A stretch of 64,000 bases of DNA from Brevundimonas guildfordensis (GTDB lineage Bacteria > Pseudomonadota > Alphaproteobacteria > Caulobacterales > Caulobacteraceae), in contig NZ_JACSQU010000001.1 in the NCBI RefSeq assembly GCF_014836405.1, positions 1,178,001 to 1,242,000 of the forward strand. The letters are read 5' to 3'. A program made the translations under genes and the position numbers. Below, one piece after another: positions 55,759-64,000 of this stretch (position 1 is the first letter of the stretch; each line of letters opens with the position of its first letter). Under the pieces are notes generated by a model. The model did no database searches. It saw only the letters and a program-made list of their open reading frames with translations, and had not been told where the DNA came from.

Positions 55759-56873
55759 ATTTTCAGCTCGATGAAGATCAGGGCGAAGACAGCGTCCAGC
55801 AGGATGATGGCGAAGATGGCCTGCACCACCGCCGCCGTGACGCGACGCCCCAGGCTTTCGACGTCGCCCGCCACCGACATGCCCTGGCGGCAGCCGATGG
55901 CCGCGACGACAAGGGCGAAGACGGGCGCCTTTATCAGACCCACCATCATGTGGGTCGGCATGTAACCGTCCTCGACCAGCCGCTGGAAAAAGAAGGCCGG
56001 GCCCAGGTTCAGTTGGCTCCACGACACCAGCACGCCGCCAAGCAGCCCGCCCAGCATGGCCAGGAACGTCAGCAGCGGCAGCATGATAAGCAGGGCCGCC
56101 AGACGCGGAATGACCAGGGCCTGGAAGGGATCGACGCCCATCACCCGCATCGCGTCCACTTCCTGCGTCATGCGCATCGAGCCGATTTCGGCGGCGAAGG
56201 ACGAGGCCGAACGACCCGCCAGCAGCACCGCCGTGATCACCACCGCGAACTCGCGGAAGACGGCCACGCCGATCAGTTGAACCGAGAACACCCCGGCGCC
56301 GAACTGGGTCAGCAGGTCCACGCCGATGAAGGCCACCACGGCGCCGATAAAGAAGTTGGTCACCACCACGATCGGAATGGCGTCCAGCCCCGTGCGCTCA
56401 GCCTGGCTGAACCAGGCGGCCCAGCGGATCTTGCCGGGATGCTTCAGCGTCGTGACCATAGCGGCCATCAGCCGGCCCAGGAACGCCAGCGACAGCATGG
56501 CCTCCGCGCCGAAGTCATAGACGCCGCGTCCGACCTTGGCGAAGCCGCGCGTCATCGGCGCCGACCGGCGCGGCGGCTCGGCTGTCATGCAGTCCAGCTT
56601 GGCCACCATGCGATACAGCCGCCCCGCCTCCGGCCGAGCCGACCAGGCGGATTCGGGGATAGGACGGCTCATCGCCTGGGCCACGGCCAGGGCCCCCGCC
56701 GTATCGAAACGGCCGAGATCGTCCAGGTCCAACGCCGTGACCGGCCGCCCGTCAAGCTCGGTCTTCAGTCGGTCGCCCAGACTGCCGACCGACACCGTCG
56801 ACCAGTCTCCGGCCAGCCGCAACCGGGCCTGGCCGTCCTGTTGGTCGTCAATCTGAAAGTCCGCCCGATTCAT
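55755..56873 (-). CDS. Lipid ABC transporter permease, STAS-MlaE fusion
   Basis: A 372-residue protein joining an N-terminal STAS-like domain (about 1-100, DLDDLGRFDTAGALAVAQAM in place of MlaB) to an MlaE permease (GAVVAFIGVDLLTQFGAG, FREFAVVITAVLLAGRSASSFAAEIGSMRMTQEVDAMRVMG). In E. coli MlaB is a separate protein; the fusion is known in some alphaproteobacteria. First gene of the operon, with about 195 bases to flgL. Confidence 0.91.
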   Translation of the reverse strand: MNRADFQIDDQQDGQARLRLAGDWSTVSVGSLGDRLKTELDGRPVTALDLDDLGRFDTAGALAVAQAMSRPIPESAWSARPEAGRLYRMVAKLDCMTAEPPRRSAPMTRGFAKVGRGVYDFGAEAMLSLAFLGRLMAAMVTTLKHPGKIRWAAWFSQAERTGLDAIPIVVVTNFFIGAVVAFIGVDLLTQFGAGVFSVQLIGVAVFREFAVVITAVLLAGRSASSFAAEIGSMRMTQEVDAMRVMGVDPFQALVIPRLAALLIMLPLLTFLAMLGGLLGGVLVSWSQLNLGPAFFFQRLVEDGYMPTHMMVGLIKAPVFALVVAAIGCRQGMSVAGDVESLGRRVTAAVVQAIFAIILLDAVFALIFIELKI

Positions 56874-57068
56874 GAGTTCGACACTGACACAGGCCCGTTC
56901 GCACGCCTACGCGGCTTAAAGCTATGCTTTTCGCCGGGCGTCAACGACTGATGACAACACTTGAACTCTTCCGGCCTTGCTGAGCGCAAGCCAAGCCCTC
57001 CCCGTCACGGCGCAGCTTTGTGAACGTCGCGGAGCCGGTTTTGTTCAGAAGGACCGGAAAGCGAGGCG

Positions 57069-58016
57069 CTAGCGCAGATAGTCCAGCAGCGAGACCTGTC
57101 GGAGCTGGCTGATCACCTGGGCCGACGCCTGCAGGGCCATCTGGGCCATCTCCAGCTCGACCACGGCCTCCGCCATGTTGGCGTCGGTCTTGCCAGACAG
57201 GATCGTGTCGACCGAGATCTTGCGCGCCTCCTGCGATTCCAGCAGGCGATCGACCCGGTTCTGCATCCCGCCATTGACAGCCTGCCGTTCGACGACGCCC
57301 TTGGCCGCCCCCTCGAACAGCCTCATCTGCGTCGTCAGAAAGTCCTTCTGCGCGTCGGTCATCTGCCCTTCCAGCGGCGCCGCCTCATGGGCCAGCTGGA
57401 TCTCGCGGAAGATGGCGAACAGCTCTGTCCCCAGGGCGTCCGCCAGGAAGCCGGTGTCCATCGACACGTTCTCGTCCAGCCAGGACGACTGATTCAGCTG
57501 GTCGTTGCGGAAGGCCGCGCTCTCATCAGGCAAGGCCGCCAGCTTGGCCATCATGGTGGCGCCGGGCTGGCCGACGATGTCAGGCAGGTCCACAGGCGCG
57601 CGGTCAGTGGCCCCTCCGCTGAACAGATACTTGCCCTGATGCTTCATGTTCAGCCCGTCCTGAGCCTCCATGAACAAGCTTTCCAAGGAAGCCATCATCG
57701 CGTCCATCCGCCCTGCGGCGATGGCGTCGGCAAGGACCTGGCGCGCGGCGGTGGCGGCGTCTGCGACCCGCTCCATCGCCAGGTTCTGGGTCTCCAGCCT
57801 GGCGGCGACGGACTTGTTGGTTTCGATGAAGGTCTGGATGCGGGTCTGGCTGGACTTCAGCGCGCTGACCGTCTCTGATCCCCGCCCGAAGCCGGACAGA
57901 TCGGTGGCGTTCTTCTGGGTGTTGACCTTCTTCTGGGCCATCTCGGCGCGCGATTGGGCCGACATCAGGTCCAGCAGGGCCGACTGATAATTTCCATACG
58001 TCGAGACGCGGGTCAT
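57069..58016 (-). CDS. flgL: Flagellar hook-filament junction protein FlgL
   Basis: A 315-residue protein (HAP3) joining hook and filament. The flagellin-like N-terminal (VSTYGNYQSALLDLMSAQSRAEMAQKKVNTQKNATDLSGFG) and C-terminal helices (VVELEMAQMALQASAQVISQLRQVSLLDYL) are present. No signal peptide, as expected for type III export. The ATG overlaps the flgK stop as ATGA. Confidence 0.92.
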   Translation of the reverse strand: MTRVSTYGNYQSALLDLMSAQSRAEMAQKKVNTQKNATDLSGFGRGSETVSALKSSQTRIQTFIETNKSVAARLETQNLAMERVADAATAARQVLADAIAAGRMDAMMASLESLFMEAQDGLNMKHQGKYLFSGGATDRAPVDLPDIVGQPGATMMAKLAALPDESAAFRNDQLNQSSWLDENVSMDTGFLADALGTELFAIFREIQLAHEAAPLEGQMTDAQKDFLTTQMRLFEGAAKGVVERQAVNGGMQNRVDRLLESQEARKISVDTILSGKTDANMAEAVVELEMAQMALQASAQVISQLRQVSLLDYLR

Positions 58017-60103
58017 CGCACCATCCCCAGCAGGATATCGTACATGTCCTTGGCGGCCTGAACCATGCGCGCCGAAGCGTTAAAGGCTTGCTGATAGGTG
58101 GTCATCAGCACCAGTTCCTCGTCCAGATTGACGCCTTCGACGGAAACGCGACGAGCCGTCGCCTCCTTGGCCAGGGCTGCAGCGCTGGCGGCGTTGTTCT
58201 TGGCCATAGCGGCCCGACTACCGATCTCGCCCGACATTTCCGACGCATAGCGCGACAGAGACATGGAGCCGCCCGCGGATCCGCCCGCCGTCGAGAAGGT
58301 CGTGGCGTTCTCGCCCGCGGCGGCGAGAAGCCGAGCGCCGCGCGCGTCGTTCTTGCCGACGACCGCCGTGCCAAGACCGCCTGTCGCGTCCGCCTTGGCG
58401 AAGGCCATCAAGGCCGGATCGCGCACAATATCCGCCCGCACCGAGAAGGCGTCCGCGCGCGAGGCGCGCGCGCCGCCAAGACCGAACAAGGCGCTCAGCG
58501 ACACGCCCGACGGAACTTGGGTCGTGCGGTCCTGAAGCACCGAGAGCTGCGCGCCGGAACCCGGCCGCGGCGTGAACGCCATCTCGCCCGCCGTGTTGAG
58601 GCTGAAGGTTCCCATGCGCCCGGCGCCGGTCATCGGATCGTTCAGCGCCGCCAGCAGGCTGGTCATGTCTCCCCCAGCGGGGACCGCCACCTGGATATCG
58701 CGCAGCTTGGCGCTCGCGGCGTCGCTGAAGCGGAAGGTGATGGTCTCGCCGGCCGGGAAGCCATGCTGCGACGTGCCTATCATGCCGGTTTCGTAGACCG
58801 CCGGCTGGTTGCTGGCGATCAGGTCGTTCAGGCCGAAAAAGTGCGAAAAGCCGCGCCCGCCCTTGGTCGACGGCGCAGCGGGGTCATCGACCACCACGAC
58901 CCCCGTGCCCGGCGCGCCCTCTATTTTCAGTCGTCCATCGACAAAGCTGGCGCTGCCGTTGGTTCCCAACTGGGCGTTCAGATCGGCCAGGAAGGTCGCC
59001 GGGTTCATCGTCGCCAGATCCAGGTCTGCCTTGTGCAGGGCGACGCCCTGATCATTGGTGATGACGATGGAAGTTCGGCCGGTAAAGCCCGCCAGCGCGG
59101 TCTCCAGCGACTGGCCCACATTGCGCCCGGTCAGGCTGTTCGGCGGCGGCGCGGCCGAGGAGGCGTTGTGCGCCCGGTTCAGTTCGTCGGCCAGCCGCGA
59201 CATCAGTTCAGCCAGACGCTCGGCGGTGGCCGGGGCCTCTCCGTCGCGCAGTTCCAGCAGGCCCTTGATCTCGCCCGAACCCAGCCCTTCGGCCAGGGAG
59301 CGGGCCTTTCCGGCAGGCGGCTCTATGACCGTGATCTCGTTGAACACCGTCTCAGCCGCGACAGCGCCCGCGCGCGCATAGTCCAGCTTGGCCGCGCCCT
59401 GCCCCGCCAGCAGGATGCCGGCGCCGGTGCGGATTTCGACCCCGCCGACCGCGCGCCCGGTGATGCGAACGTCCATCAGGCCGGACAACTGGTCGATCAG
59501 GGCGGCCTGCGCTGTCTGGGCGCCGGATGAGTCCGCATTGACCACCGTGGCCTTGGCGATCTCGACGTTCAGCTTTTCGATCTGCTCCAGCAGGCTGTTG
59601 GCCGTCTCGACCGCGCTCTTGATGCGGGCGTCGGCGTCTTCGCGCACCGACTGAATCTGACTGTTGATGCGAGCCGCTTCGTCGAACAGCCCTTGGGTCT
59701 TCCAGATGGCGTCCTGACGCGCGGGACCGGATGTCGAATTCTCGGCCGAGGCGGCGAAGGCGGCGAAGACGCTGTCGATCTGCGAGAAGAAACCGCTGTT
59801 GGCGCCGGGGTCGCCGAACATCGACTGGATACGGTCATACAGTTCATAGCGCACCGTCTGGCGCCCGACGTCGGCGCTGGCGTTCAGGCTGGCCGCCTGC
59901 AGGAAACGGTCGGTCGCCAGGCGGATGCGGGCGATCTCGACGCCTGCGCCCACGCCTTGACTGGCCCAGGACTGCTGGTCGGCGATCTTGCGGACATAAC
60001 CGGGCGTGTTGACGTTGGAGACGTTGTCCGAAACCACCCGCAACTGCGTCTGGGCCGCATTCATGCCCGAGGTGGCGATGTTCATGATCGAGTTGAGGGA
60101 CAT
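58013..60103 (-). CDS. flgK: Flagellar hook-associated protein FlgK
   Basis: A 696-residue protein (HAP1) between hook and FlgL. The N-terminus MSLNSIMNIATSGMNAAQTQLRVVSDNVSNVNTPGYVRK carries the rod/hook family signature, and the C-terminus ASARMVQAAKDMYDILLGMV is the matching helix. Start at 60103 is supported by AGGAG seven bases upstream and by the conserved N-terminus. It is transcribed from the predicted sigma-54 promoter at 60277-60291. Confidence 0.94.
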   Translation of the reverse strand: MSLNSIMNIATSGMNAAQTQLRVVSDNVSNVNTPGYVRKIADQQSWASQGVGAGVEIARIRLATDRFLQAASLNASADVGRQTVRYELYDRIQSMFGDPGANSGFFSQIDSVFAAFAASAENSTSGPARQDAIWKTQGLFDEAARINSQIQSVREDADARIKSAVETANSLLEQIEKLNVEIAKATVVNADSSGAQTAQAALIDQLSGLMDVRITGRAVGGVEIRTGAGILLAGQGAAKLDYARAGAVAAETVFNEITVIEPPAGKARSLAEGLGSGEIKGLLELRDGEAPATAERLAELMSRLADELNRAHNASSAAPPPNSLTGRNVGQSLETALAGFTGRTSIVITNDQGVALHKADLDLATMNPATFLADLNAQLGTNGSASFVDGRLKIEGAPGTGVVVVDDPAAPSTKGGRGFSHFFGLNDLIASNQPAVYETGMIGTSQHGFPAGETITFRFSDAASAKLRDIQVAVPAGGDMTSLLAALNDPMTGAGRMGTFSLNTAGEMAFTPRPGSGAQLSVLQDRTTQVPSGVSLSALFGLGGARASRADAFSVRADIVRDPALMAFAKADATGGLGTAVVGKNDARGARLLAAAGENATTFSTAGGSAGGSMSLSRYASEMSGEIGSRAAMAKNNAASAAALAKEATARRVSVEGVNLDEELVLMTTYQQAFNASARMVQAAKDMYDILLGMVR

Positions 60104-60276
60104 CAGACGGCTCCTGCGCCCAGGCTGATCGATGGGCGGATCGACGGGCGCGCGCTCGGCAAGCCTTGCAGGCAAGCGTGCAGATCTTGCCCGGCGAATT
60201 GAGCGGGTCTTCTGACCATCTCTTTGATTTTCCTCGACATCGGCATTCGGCCCCTGTGCGTTCCCAGGTGAGGGAG

Positions 60277-60291
60277 GCAAGGCGCGGGCCA
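60277..60291 (-). promoter_or_regulatory. Sigma-54 promoter for flgK-flgL
   Basis: On the minus strand TGGCCCGCGCCTTGC matches the consensus TGGC-N7-TTGC with the GG and GC doublets ten bases apart, the spacing required by sigma-54. It would start transcription roughly 160 bases before the flgK ATG. Confidence 0.75.
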
Positions 60292-60397
60292 AGTCGCGCG
60301 GCGCCGTCTTCGCCCGGCAAAAAGCGACAGGCGCGGCAAGAAGCGCCCGGCGCTGGAGAGTGCGGGCAGCGTGCCGCCAAGACAGAAGATACAGTTA

Positions 60398-60410
60398 TAT
60401 CAAATGGTTA
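60398..60410 (+). promoter_or_regulatory. IHF binding site
   Basis: TATCAAATGGTTA fits WATCAANNNNTTR at every fixed position. It sits 18 bases before the fliK sigma-54 -24 box, where DNA bending would bring an upstream activator to the polymerase. Confidence 0.7.
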
Positions 60411-60427
60411 GCGCCTACACCTCGATT

Positions 60428-60442
60428 TGGCCCGGGGCTTGC
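60428..60442 (+). promoter_or_regulatory. Sigma-54 promoter for fliK-flgD-flgE
   Basis: TGGCCCGGGGCTTGC has the GG and GC doublets ten bases apart and a TTGC -12 element. A start site about 12 bases downstream would leave a leader of some 55 bases before fliK. Confidence 0.78.
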
Positions 60443-60509
60443 GGAGGCTTTGCCGAATGACCCAGGCGCAGCAGGCGCCGCCCTACCGACCGAAAGCGCC
60501 TGCCTCCGC

Positions 60510-61937
60510 ATGTCCGCCCTCAGCATTCTGTCTGTCCTGACGCCCGCCGCCCCCGACGGTGCGGGCCCGGACGCCTCGATCGAGGCGGCGGCGGACAGCG
60601 CCATGTTCGCGGACCTGATGCTCAAGGAAGAGGCGCCCGAGGCCCCAGCCGCCGCTCCCTCGCCCGTCAGGGCGCCCGCCGCGCAAACTGAGCCCGAGGA
60701 CAGGGGCGCGGCCATCGCCATGATTCCGATCTGGTTCGCTCCGGCGCCTGGGCCTCAACAGCTTGCCGCCAGCGGACTGGCGCTGGCAGGTGAGAGCGAC
60801 AGCGCGCCGCTGCACACGCCCCCCGCGCCCGAACAGCCCATACTTGAACAAATCGCCGACGCGTCTCCCGAAGCGGAGACGCCGAACGCAGACGCGTCCC
60901 TCGTCGCCGCGCCTGTCGCTCCGGCTGCTCTCGCTCCGTCCGCATTCGCCGCCCCCGCCGGTCCGACAGTCCCTGAGACGCCCGCTGCGACCGAGCCCGC
61001 AGCCCTGTCCGTTCCCGGCGTTGTTTCAGTCTCCAAGGCGCCGCCTGCCGTCGGCGCCGAGGAGTCAGACGCCCCGGCCGATGGCCCGCCTGCCGAAGGC
61101 GAGGAGCCGACCGAGGCTGTCGCGCCGGCCCGCCCGGCCTCGCCTGCGTCGTCCAGCCCGATCCCCACCCTGCCGGGCGTGACCGGATTCCGCTCGGGCG
61201 CCGGAGAGCGACTGGCCTCAGCGCGCGAAGCCATCCAAGCATCAGCGTCGGCGGAGGGCGGCTCGGAGCGGTCATCGGCCGAGCGCCTCACGTCAACCGA
61301 TAATCCGGCGGCCGCCACAGCGCCCGCCGCTCGGCCCTCCCCCGCAGCATCGCCCGCCGCGCCAACCGCGCCCCCGCCCGCGCTCGCTCCGCCTTCGGCT
61401 GACGCGGACGCGCCGGTTCCGCCCCCGGCCTTCGCCGAAACGGTCGGGCCCGAGGCGTCTGCCGCGTCGCGCGACCTCGGCCTGTCGCAGCTATCGCGCG
61501 CCACGGTCGAGACCACAGCCCAGATCGCCGCCCAGATCATCAAGAAGCTGGACGGCCGCTCGACCCGCTTCGACATGGCGCTGACGCCTGAGGGTCTGGG
61601 CCGGGTCGATGTCAGCCTTGAGATCGAGTCCGACGGTCAGGTCACGGCCCGTCTGGCCTTCGACACCCCGGCCGCCGCCGCCGACCTGCGCGCCCGCGCT
61701 GATGAACTGCGCCGCCAGCTGATGGAGGCGGGTCTTCACCTGTCGAGCGATGACCTGGAGTTCGCTGAACGCGATCCCTCGTCCGGCTTCGGCGGCGGCG
61801 CCTTCGAGCGCCAACCCGACCGCCGCGCCTTTACCGGCGCCGCCCGACTGGCCGCAGAGGCCGATTCCGTCGTTCCGCCGCACAGCGCCTGGACGTCCCT
61901 TTCCCTGACGCCTGACCGCGTCGATCTGAAGGTTTGA
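60510..61937 (+). CDS. fliK: Flagellar hook-length control protein FliK
   Basis: A 475-residue protein. Residues 1-350 are low-complexity, rich in Ala, Pro and Glu, as expected for the flexible ruler region. The C-terminal hook-length domain is at about 350-440 (KKLDGRSTRFDMALTPEGLGRVDVSLEIESDGQV). It is exported and switches the export gate from hook to filament proteins. The start at 60510 lies downstream of the sigma-54 promoter; a longer frame reaches past the promoter and is rejected. No strong Shine-Dalgarno is seen. Confidence 0.85.
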   Translation: MSALSILSVLTPAAPDGAGPDASIEAAADSAMFADLMLKEEAPEAPAAAPSPVRAPAAQTEPEDRGAAIAMIPIWFAPAPGPQQLAASGLALAGESDSAPLHTPPAPEQPILEQIADASPEAETPNADASLVAAPVAPAALAPSAFAAPAGPTVPETPAATEPAALSVPGVVSVSKAPPAVGAEESDAPADGPPAEGEEPTEAVAPARPASPASSSPIPTLPGVTGFRSGAGERLASAREAIQASASAEGGSERSSAERLTSTDNPAAATAPAARPSPAASPAAPTAPPPALAPPSADADAPVPPPAFAETVGPEASAASRDLGLSQLSRATVETTAQIAAQIIKKLDGRSTRFDMALTPEGLGRVDVSLEIESDGQVTARLAFDTPAAAADLRARADELRRQLMEAGLHLSSDDLEFAERDPSSGFGGGAFERQPDRRAFTGAARLAAEADSVVPPHSAWTSLSLTPDRVDLKV

Positions 61938-61939
61938 CG

Positions 61940-62686
61940 ATGGTTGACGCCGTCTCCTCCAACAACGCCGCAGGCCGGGTGAACGCCGGAGGCCAGATGC
62001 TGGCCTCCAACTTCCAGACCTTCCTGTCGCTGCTCACCACCCAGCTGAAGAACCAGGACCCGCTGTCGCCGGTCGACTCCAATGAGTTCACCGCCCAGTT
62101 GACCCAGATGGCGGGCGTCGAGCAGCAACTGCTGACCAACGACCTGCTGACCGGTCTGCTGAAGGCCCAGCAGGGCGACGGCCTGACCGGCGCCGCGCCC
62201 TATATCGGCAAGGACGCCACCGCCGTCTGGTCCGCCACACGCTTCGAAGACGGCGAAGCCAGCTGGAGCTATGAGCTGGCGGCCGATGCGACCGACGCCA
62301 CGCTTCAGGTGCTGGACGCCTCGGGCAAGGTGGTCTGGAGCGGCCCGGCGCCGGACAAGACCAACGGCCTGCATGACTTTAAGTGGGACGGAAAGACCAC
62401 CGGCGGCGGCCAGGTGGACGATGGCGGCGTCTATACGCTGAAGGTCGTCGCCAAGGACGGCGCGGGCAAGGATGTCGGCAGCCAGGTGCTGATCCGCGGC
62501 CGCGTCACCGGGGTCGAGATGTACGACAACACCCCCTTCGTCGTCATCGGCAAGTCGATCATGCCCGTGTCCAGCCTGATCGCGCTGGAAGAACACAAGG
62601 CCGCCGCCAAACCCGATTCCAACGAGGACGCAGGCGCGCTCAGCGCCCTGGCTTCGAAACTCAACCCCTTCAATCTTCTCTCGTAA
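61940..62686 (+). CDS. flgD: Flagellar hook cap protein FlgD
   Basis: A 248-residue scaffold that caps the growing hook. The N-terminal signature (NFQTFLSLLTTQLKNQDPLSPVDSNEFTAQLTQMAGVEQ) is diagnostic; FlgD Ig-like and Tudor-like parts follow (GLHDFKWDGKTTGGGQVDDG, then VLIRGRVTGVE). GAAGG lies seven bases before the ATG, which begins three bases after the fliK stop. Confidence 0.94.
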   Translation: MVDAVSSNNAAGRVNAGGQMLASNFQTFLSLLTTQLKNQDPLSPVDSNEFTAQLTQMAGVEQQLLTNDLLTGLLKAQQGDGLTGAAPYIGKDATAVWSATRFEDGEASWSYELAADATDATLQVLDASGKVVWSGPAPDKTNGLHDFKWDGKTTGGGQVDDGGVYTLKVVAKDGAGKDVGSQVLIRGRVTGVEMYDNTPFVVIGKSIMPVSSLIALEEHKAAAKPDSNEDAGALSALASKLNPFNLLS

Positions 62687-62698
62687 GGAACCCCAGCC

Positions 62699-64000
62699 AT
62701 GAGCATCAACGGCGCCATGCTGGCCGGCGTGTCCGGCCTGACCGCGAACGCCGCGGCCCTTTCGACGATCTCGCAGAACATCGCGAATGTGAACACGGTC
62801 GGCTACAAGCGTGCGGCGACGGAGTTCTCCACCGTCGTCAACGCCCAGACCCAGGGCGTCGGCTATTCCGCCGGCGGGGTTCAGGCGACCGCCCGTCACT
62901 TCATCAGCCAGGCGGGCCAACTTCAGCGCACCACCTCGGGCACCGACCTGGCCATCGCCGGTCAGGGCTTCTTCGTCGTCACCGAAAAGTCCGAAAACCT
63001 GGCCCCGTCCGACACGCGTCTGTTCACTCGCGCGGGTGCCTTCAAGATCGACGATCTGGGCTATCTGCAGAACACCTCGGGCCTGTATCTGCAGGGCTGG
63101 CCAGTAGCCGCCGATGGCACGGTCAATGTCGACCCGTCCGACATGACGCGTCTGCGCACCATCAACGTCGGCTCGGTCGGCGGCGCCGCCGAACCGACGA
63201 CCCGCGTCGGCCTGAACGCCAACCTGAAATCCAGTCAGAGACCGTCAGAGGCTGCCGAGCAGGCCGCGCTCGCCCCTCCGGGTCTGCTCGCTTATGATCC
63301 AACCTCAGCCACTCGCTCCATGGCCTCTTATGACCCGGCCGCGCCCAATCAGGGAACCAGGGCGGACTTTCAGATCAGCGTGCCGGTGTCCGACTCCAAG
63401 GGCGGAGCGCGAATGATGACGATCTCCTTCCTAAAGAAGGCCGATGAGCCCAATACTTGGTTCGCGGAAATTCATGCCCCGGACGGCTCAGTCGAAAACG
63501 CGGACTTGCCGCTGAAAAGCGGTCTGGTGAAGTTCTTACCGGACGGCCGTCTGGACACCGGCTTTGCCGGCCCCAACGCGCTTTTTCCTGATACGACCAA
63601 GGCTACCATCACCCTCGCCGCCTCTGGCGCTGCGCCAGGCCCCGACGATAACGGCGTCTGGTCTGGCTCGGAAGGTCTAGCGGCCCAGACCATCACTTTC
63701 GACCTGGCCGCTTCCACTGGCGGCCTGACGCAGTACGACAGCACCTCCATCGTCCAGGCCACCTATACGAACGGCACCGCCTTCGGGAACCTGACCGAGG
63801 TGAAGATCGATGAGGCGGGCTTCGTCACCGCCATCTTCGACAACGGCGTCATGCGCAAGATCGCCCAGGTCGCCCTGGCCACCTTCCCCAGCGCCGACAG
63901 CCTGACCGAAGTCGCGGGCAACGCCTTCCGGGTCAGCCAGAACTCAGGCACCTTCAACCTGAAGGCCCCCGGCACGGGCGGCGCAGGCCTGTTGGGCGCG
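62699..64000 (+). CDS. flgE: Flagellar hook protein FlgE (3' end missing)
   Basis: The first 434 codons of the hook protein; the frame is open to the window edge. The N-terminal part MSINGAMLAGVSGLTANAAA and NIANVNTVGYKR is the rod/hook family signature, followed by DLAIAGQGFFVVT and TRAGAFKIDDLGYLQN typical of FlgE. AAGGAAC lies nine bases before the ATG. It is the third gene of the fliK operon, 12 bases after flgD. Confidence 0.93.
   Translation, partial: MSINGAMLAGVSGLTANAAALSTISQNIANVNTVGYKRAATEFSTVVNAQTQGVGYSAGGVQATARHFISQAGQLQRTTSGTDLAIAGQGFFVVTEKSENLAPSDTRLFTRAGAFKIDDLGYLQNTSGLYLQGWPVAADGTVNVDPSDMTRLRTINVGSVGGAAEPTTRVGLNANLKSSQRPSEAAEQAALAPPGLLAYDPTSATRSMASYDPAAPNQGTRADFQISVPVSDSKGGARMMTISFLKKADEPNTWFAEIHAPDGSVENADLPLKSGLVKFLPDGRLDTGFAGPNALFPDTTKATITLAASGAAPGPDDNGVWSGSEGLAAQTITFDLAASTGGLTQYDSTSIVQATYTNGTAFGNLTEVKIDEAGFVTAIFDNGVMRKIAQVALATFPSADSLTEVAGNAFRVSQNSGTFNLKAPGTGGAGLLGA

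Larger units (their letters stand above)
60104..60509. promoter_or_regulatory. Divergent flagellar control region
   Basis: The 406 bases between flgK and fliK hold two outward-facing sigma-54 promoters (60277-60291 minus, 60428-60442 plus), an IHF-type site (60398-60410), and CCCGGC words near 60313-60350 that could be activator (FlbD-like) sites, the last being only a guess. No gene is seen; open frames crossing the region have no support. Confidence 0.7.

Overview
The window comes from a GC-rich alphaproteobacterium, most likely a member of the Caulobacterales such as Brevundimonas (inference). Supporting traits are a large TonB-dependent receptor, several secreted S9, M20 and S58 peptidases, a RegB/RegA pair beside a cyo quinol oxidase operon, a STAS-MlaE fusion and sigma-54 flagellar promoters with an IHF site.

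Layout: 1-2153 holds two secreted phosphatases, the first cut by the window edge. 2240-8443 is one tightly overlapping operon for a peptide-type ABC importer in which binding protein and first permease are one polypeptide and the two ATPases are another, ending in an S58 aminopeptidase. 8483-18029 continues the peptide theme: gamma-glutamyltransferase, TonB receptor, M20 amidohydrolase, a small low-affinity-iron-permease-like protein and a DPP IV-like peptidase. 18300-21229 holds ferredoxin-NADP reductase, chorismate mutase, an Hpt protein and an amino acid permease.

21483-36183 is an integrated element of about 14.7 kb in the 3' end of an intact tRNA-Lys(CTT) gene, bounded by a 27-bp direct repeat with 22-bp arm-type repeats just inside both ends. 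It carries a tyrosine integrase, a type III-like restriction-modification pair (mod-res) of visibly different composition, a stand-alone 2H phosphoesterase resembling phage anti-CBASS Acb1, a serine recombinase, and a leftward block: a promoter, four small coupled genes including an AlpA-like regulator, an SF3-type replication ATPase with an altered Walker A motif, and a winged-helix-like protein. No capsid, tail or conjugation genes are visible. It looks like a phage-satellite-like island carrying both a defence and a possible anti-defence module; this is the most interesting part of the window.

36259-46024 holds a family III CoA-transferase, the regA-regB-surf1-cyoDCBA cluster (transcribed leftward from cyoA) and an MFS transporter. 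46143-53299 holds malate synthase G with a divergent LysR regulator, another S9 peptidase and a two-subunit 3-oxoacid CoA-transferase. 53375-56873 is an Mla/Mce lipid transport operon. 57069-64000 is a flagellar hook region with flgK-flgL leftward and fliK-flgD-flgE rightward from a shared control region; flgE is cut by the window edge. No CRISPR array, rRNA gene or insertion sequence was seen.
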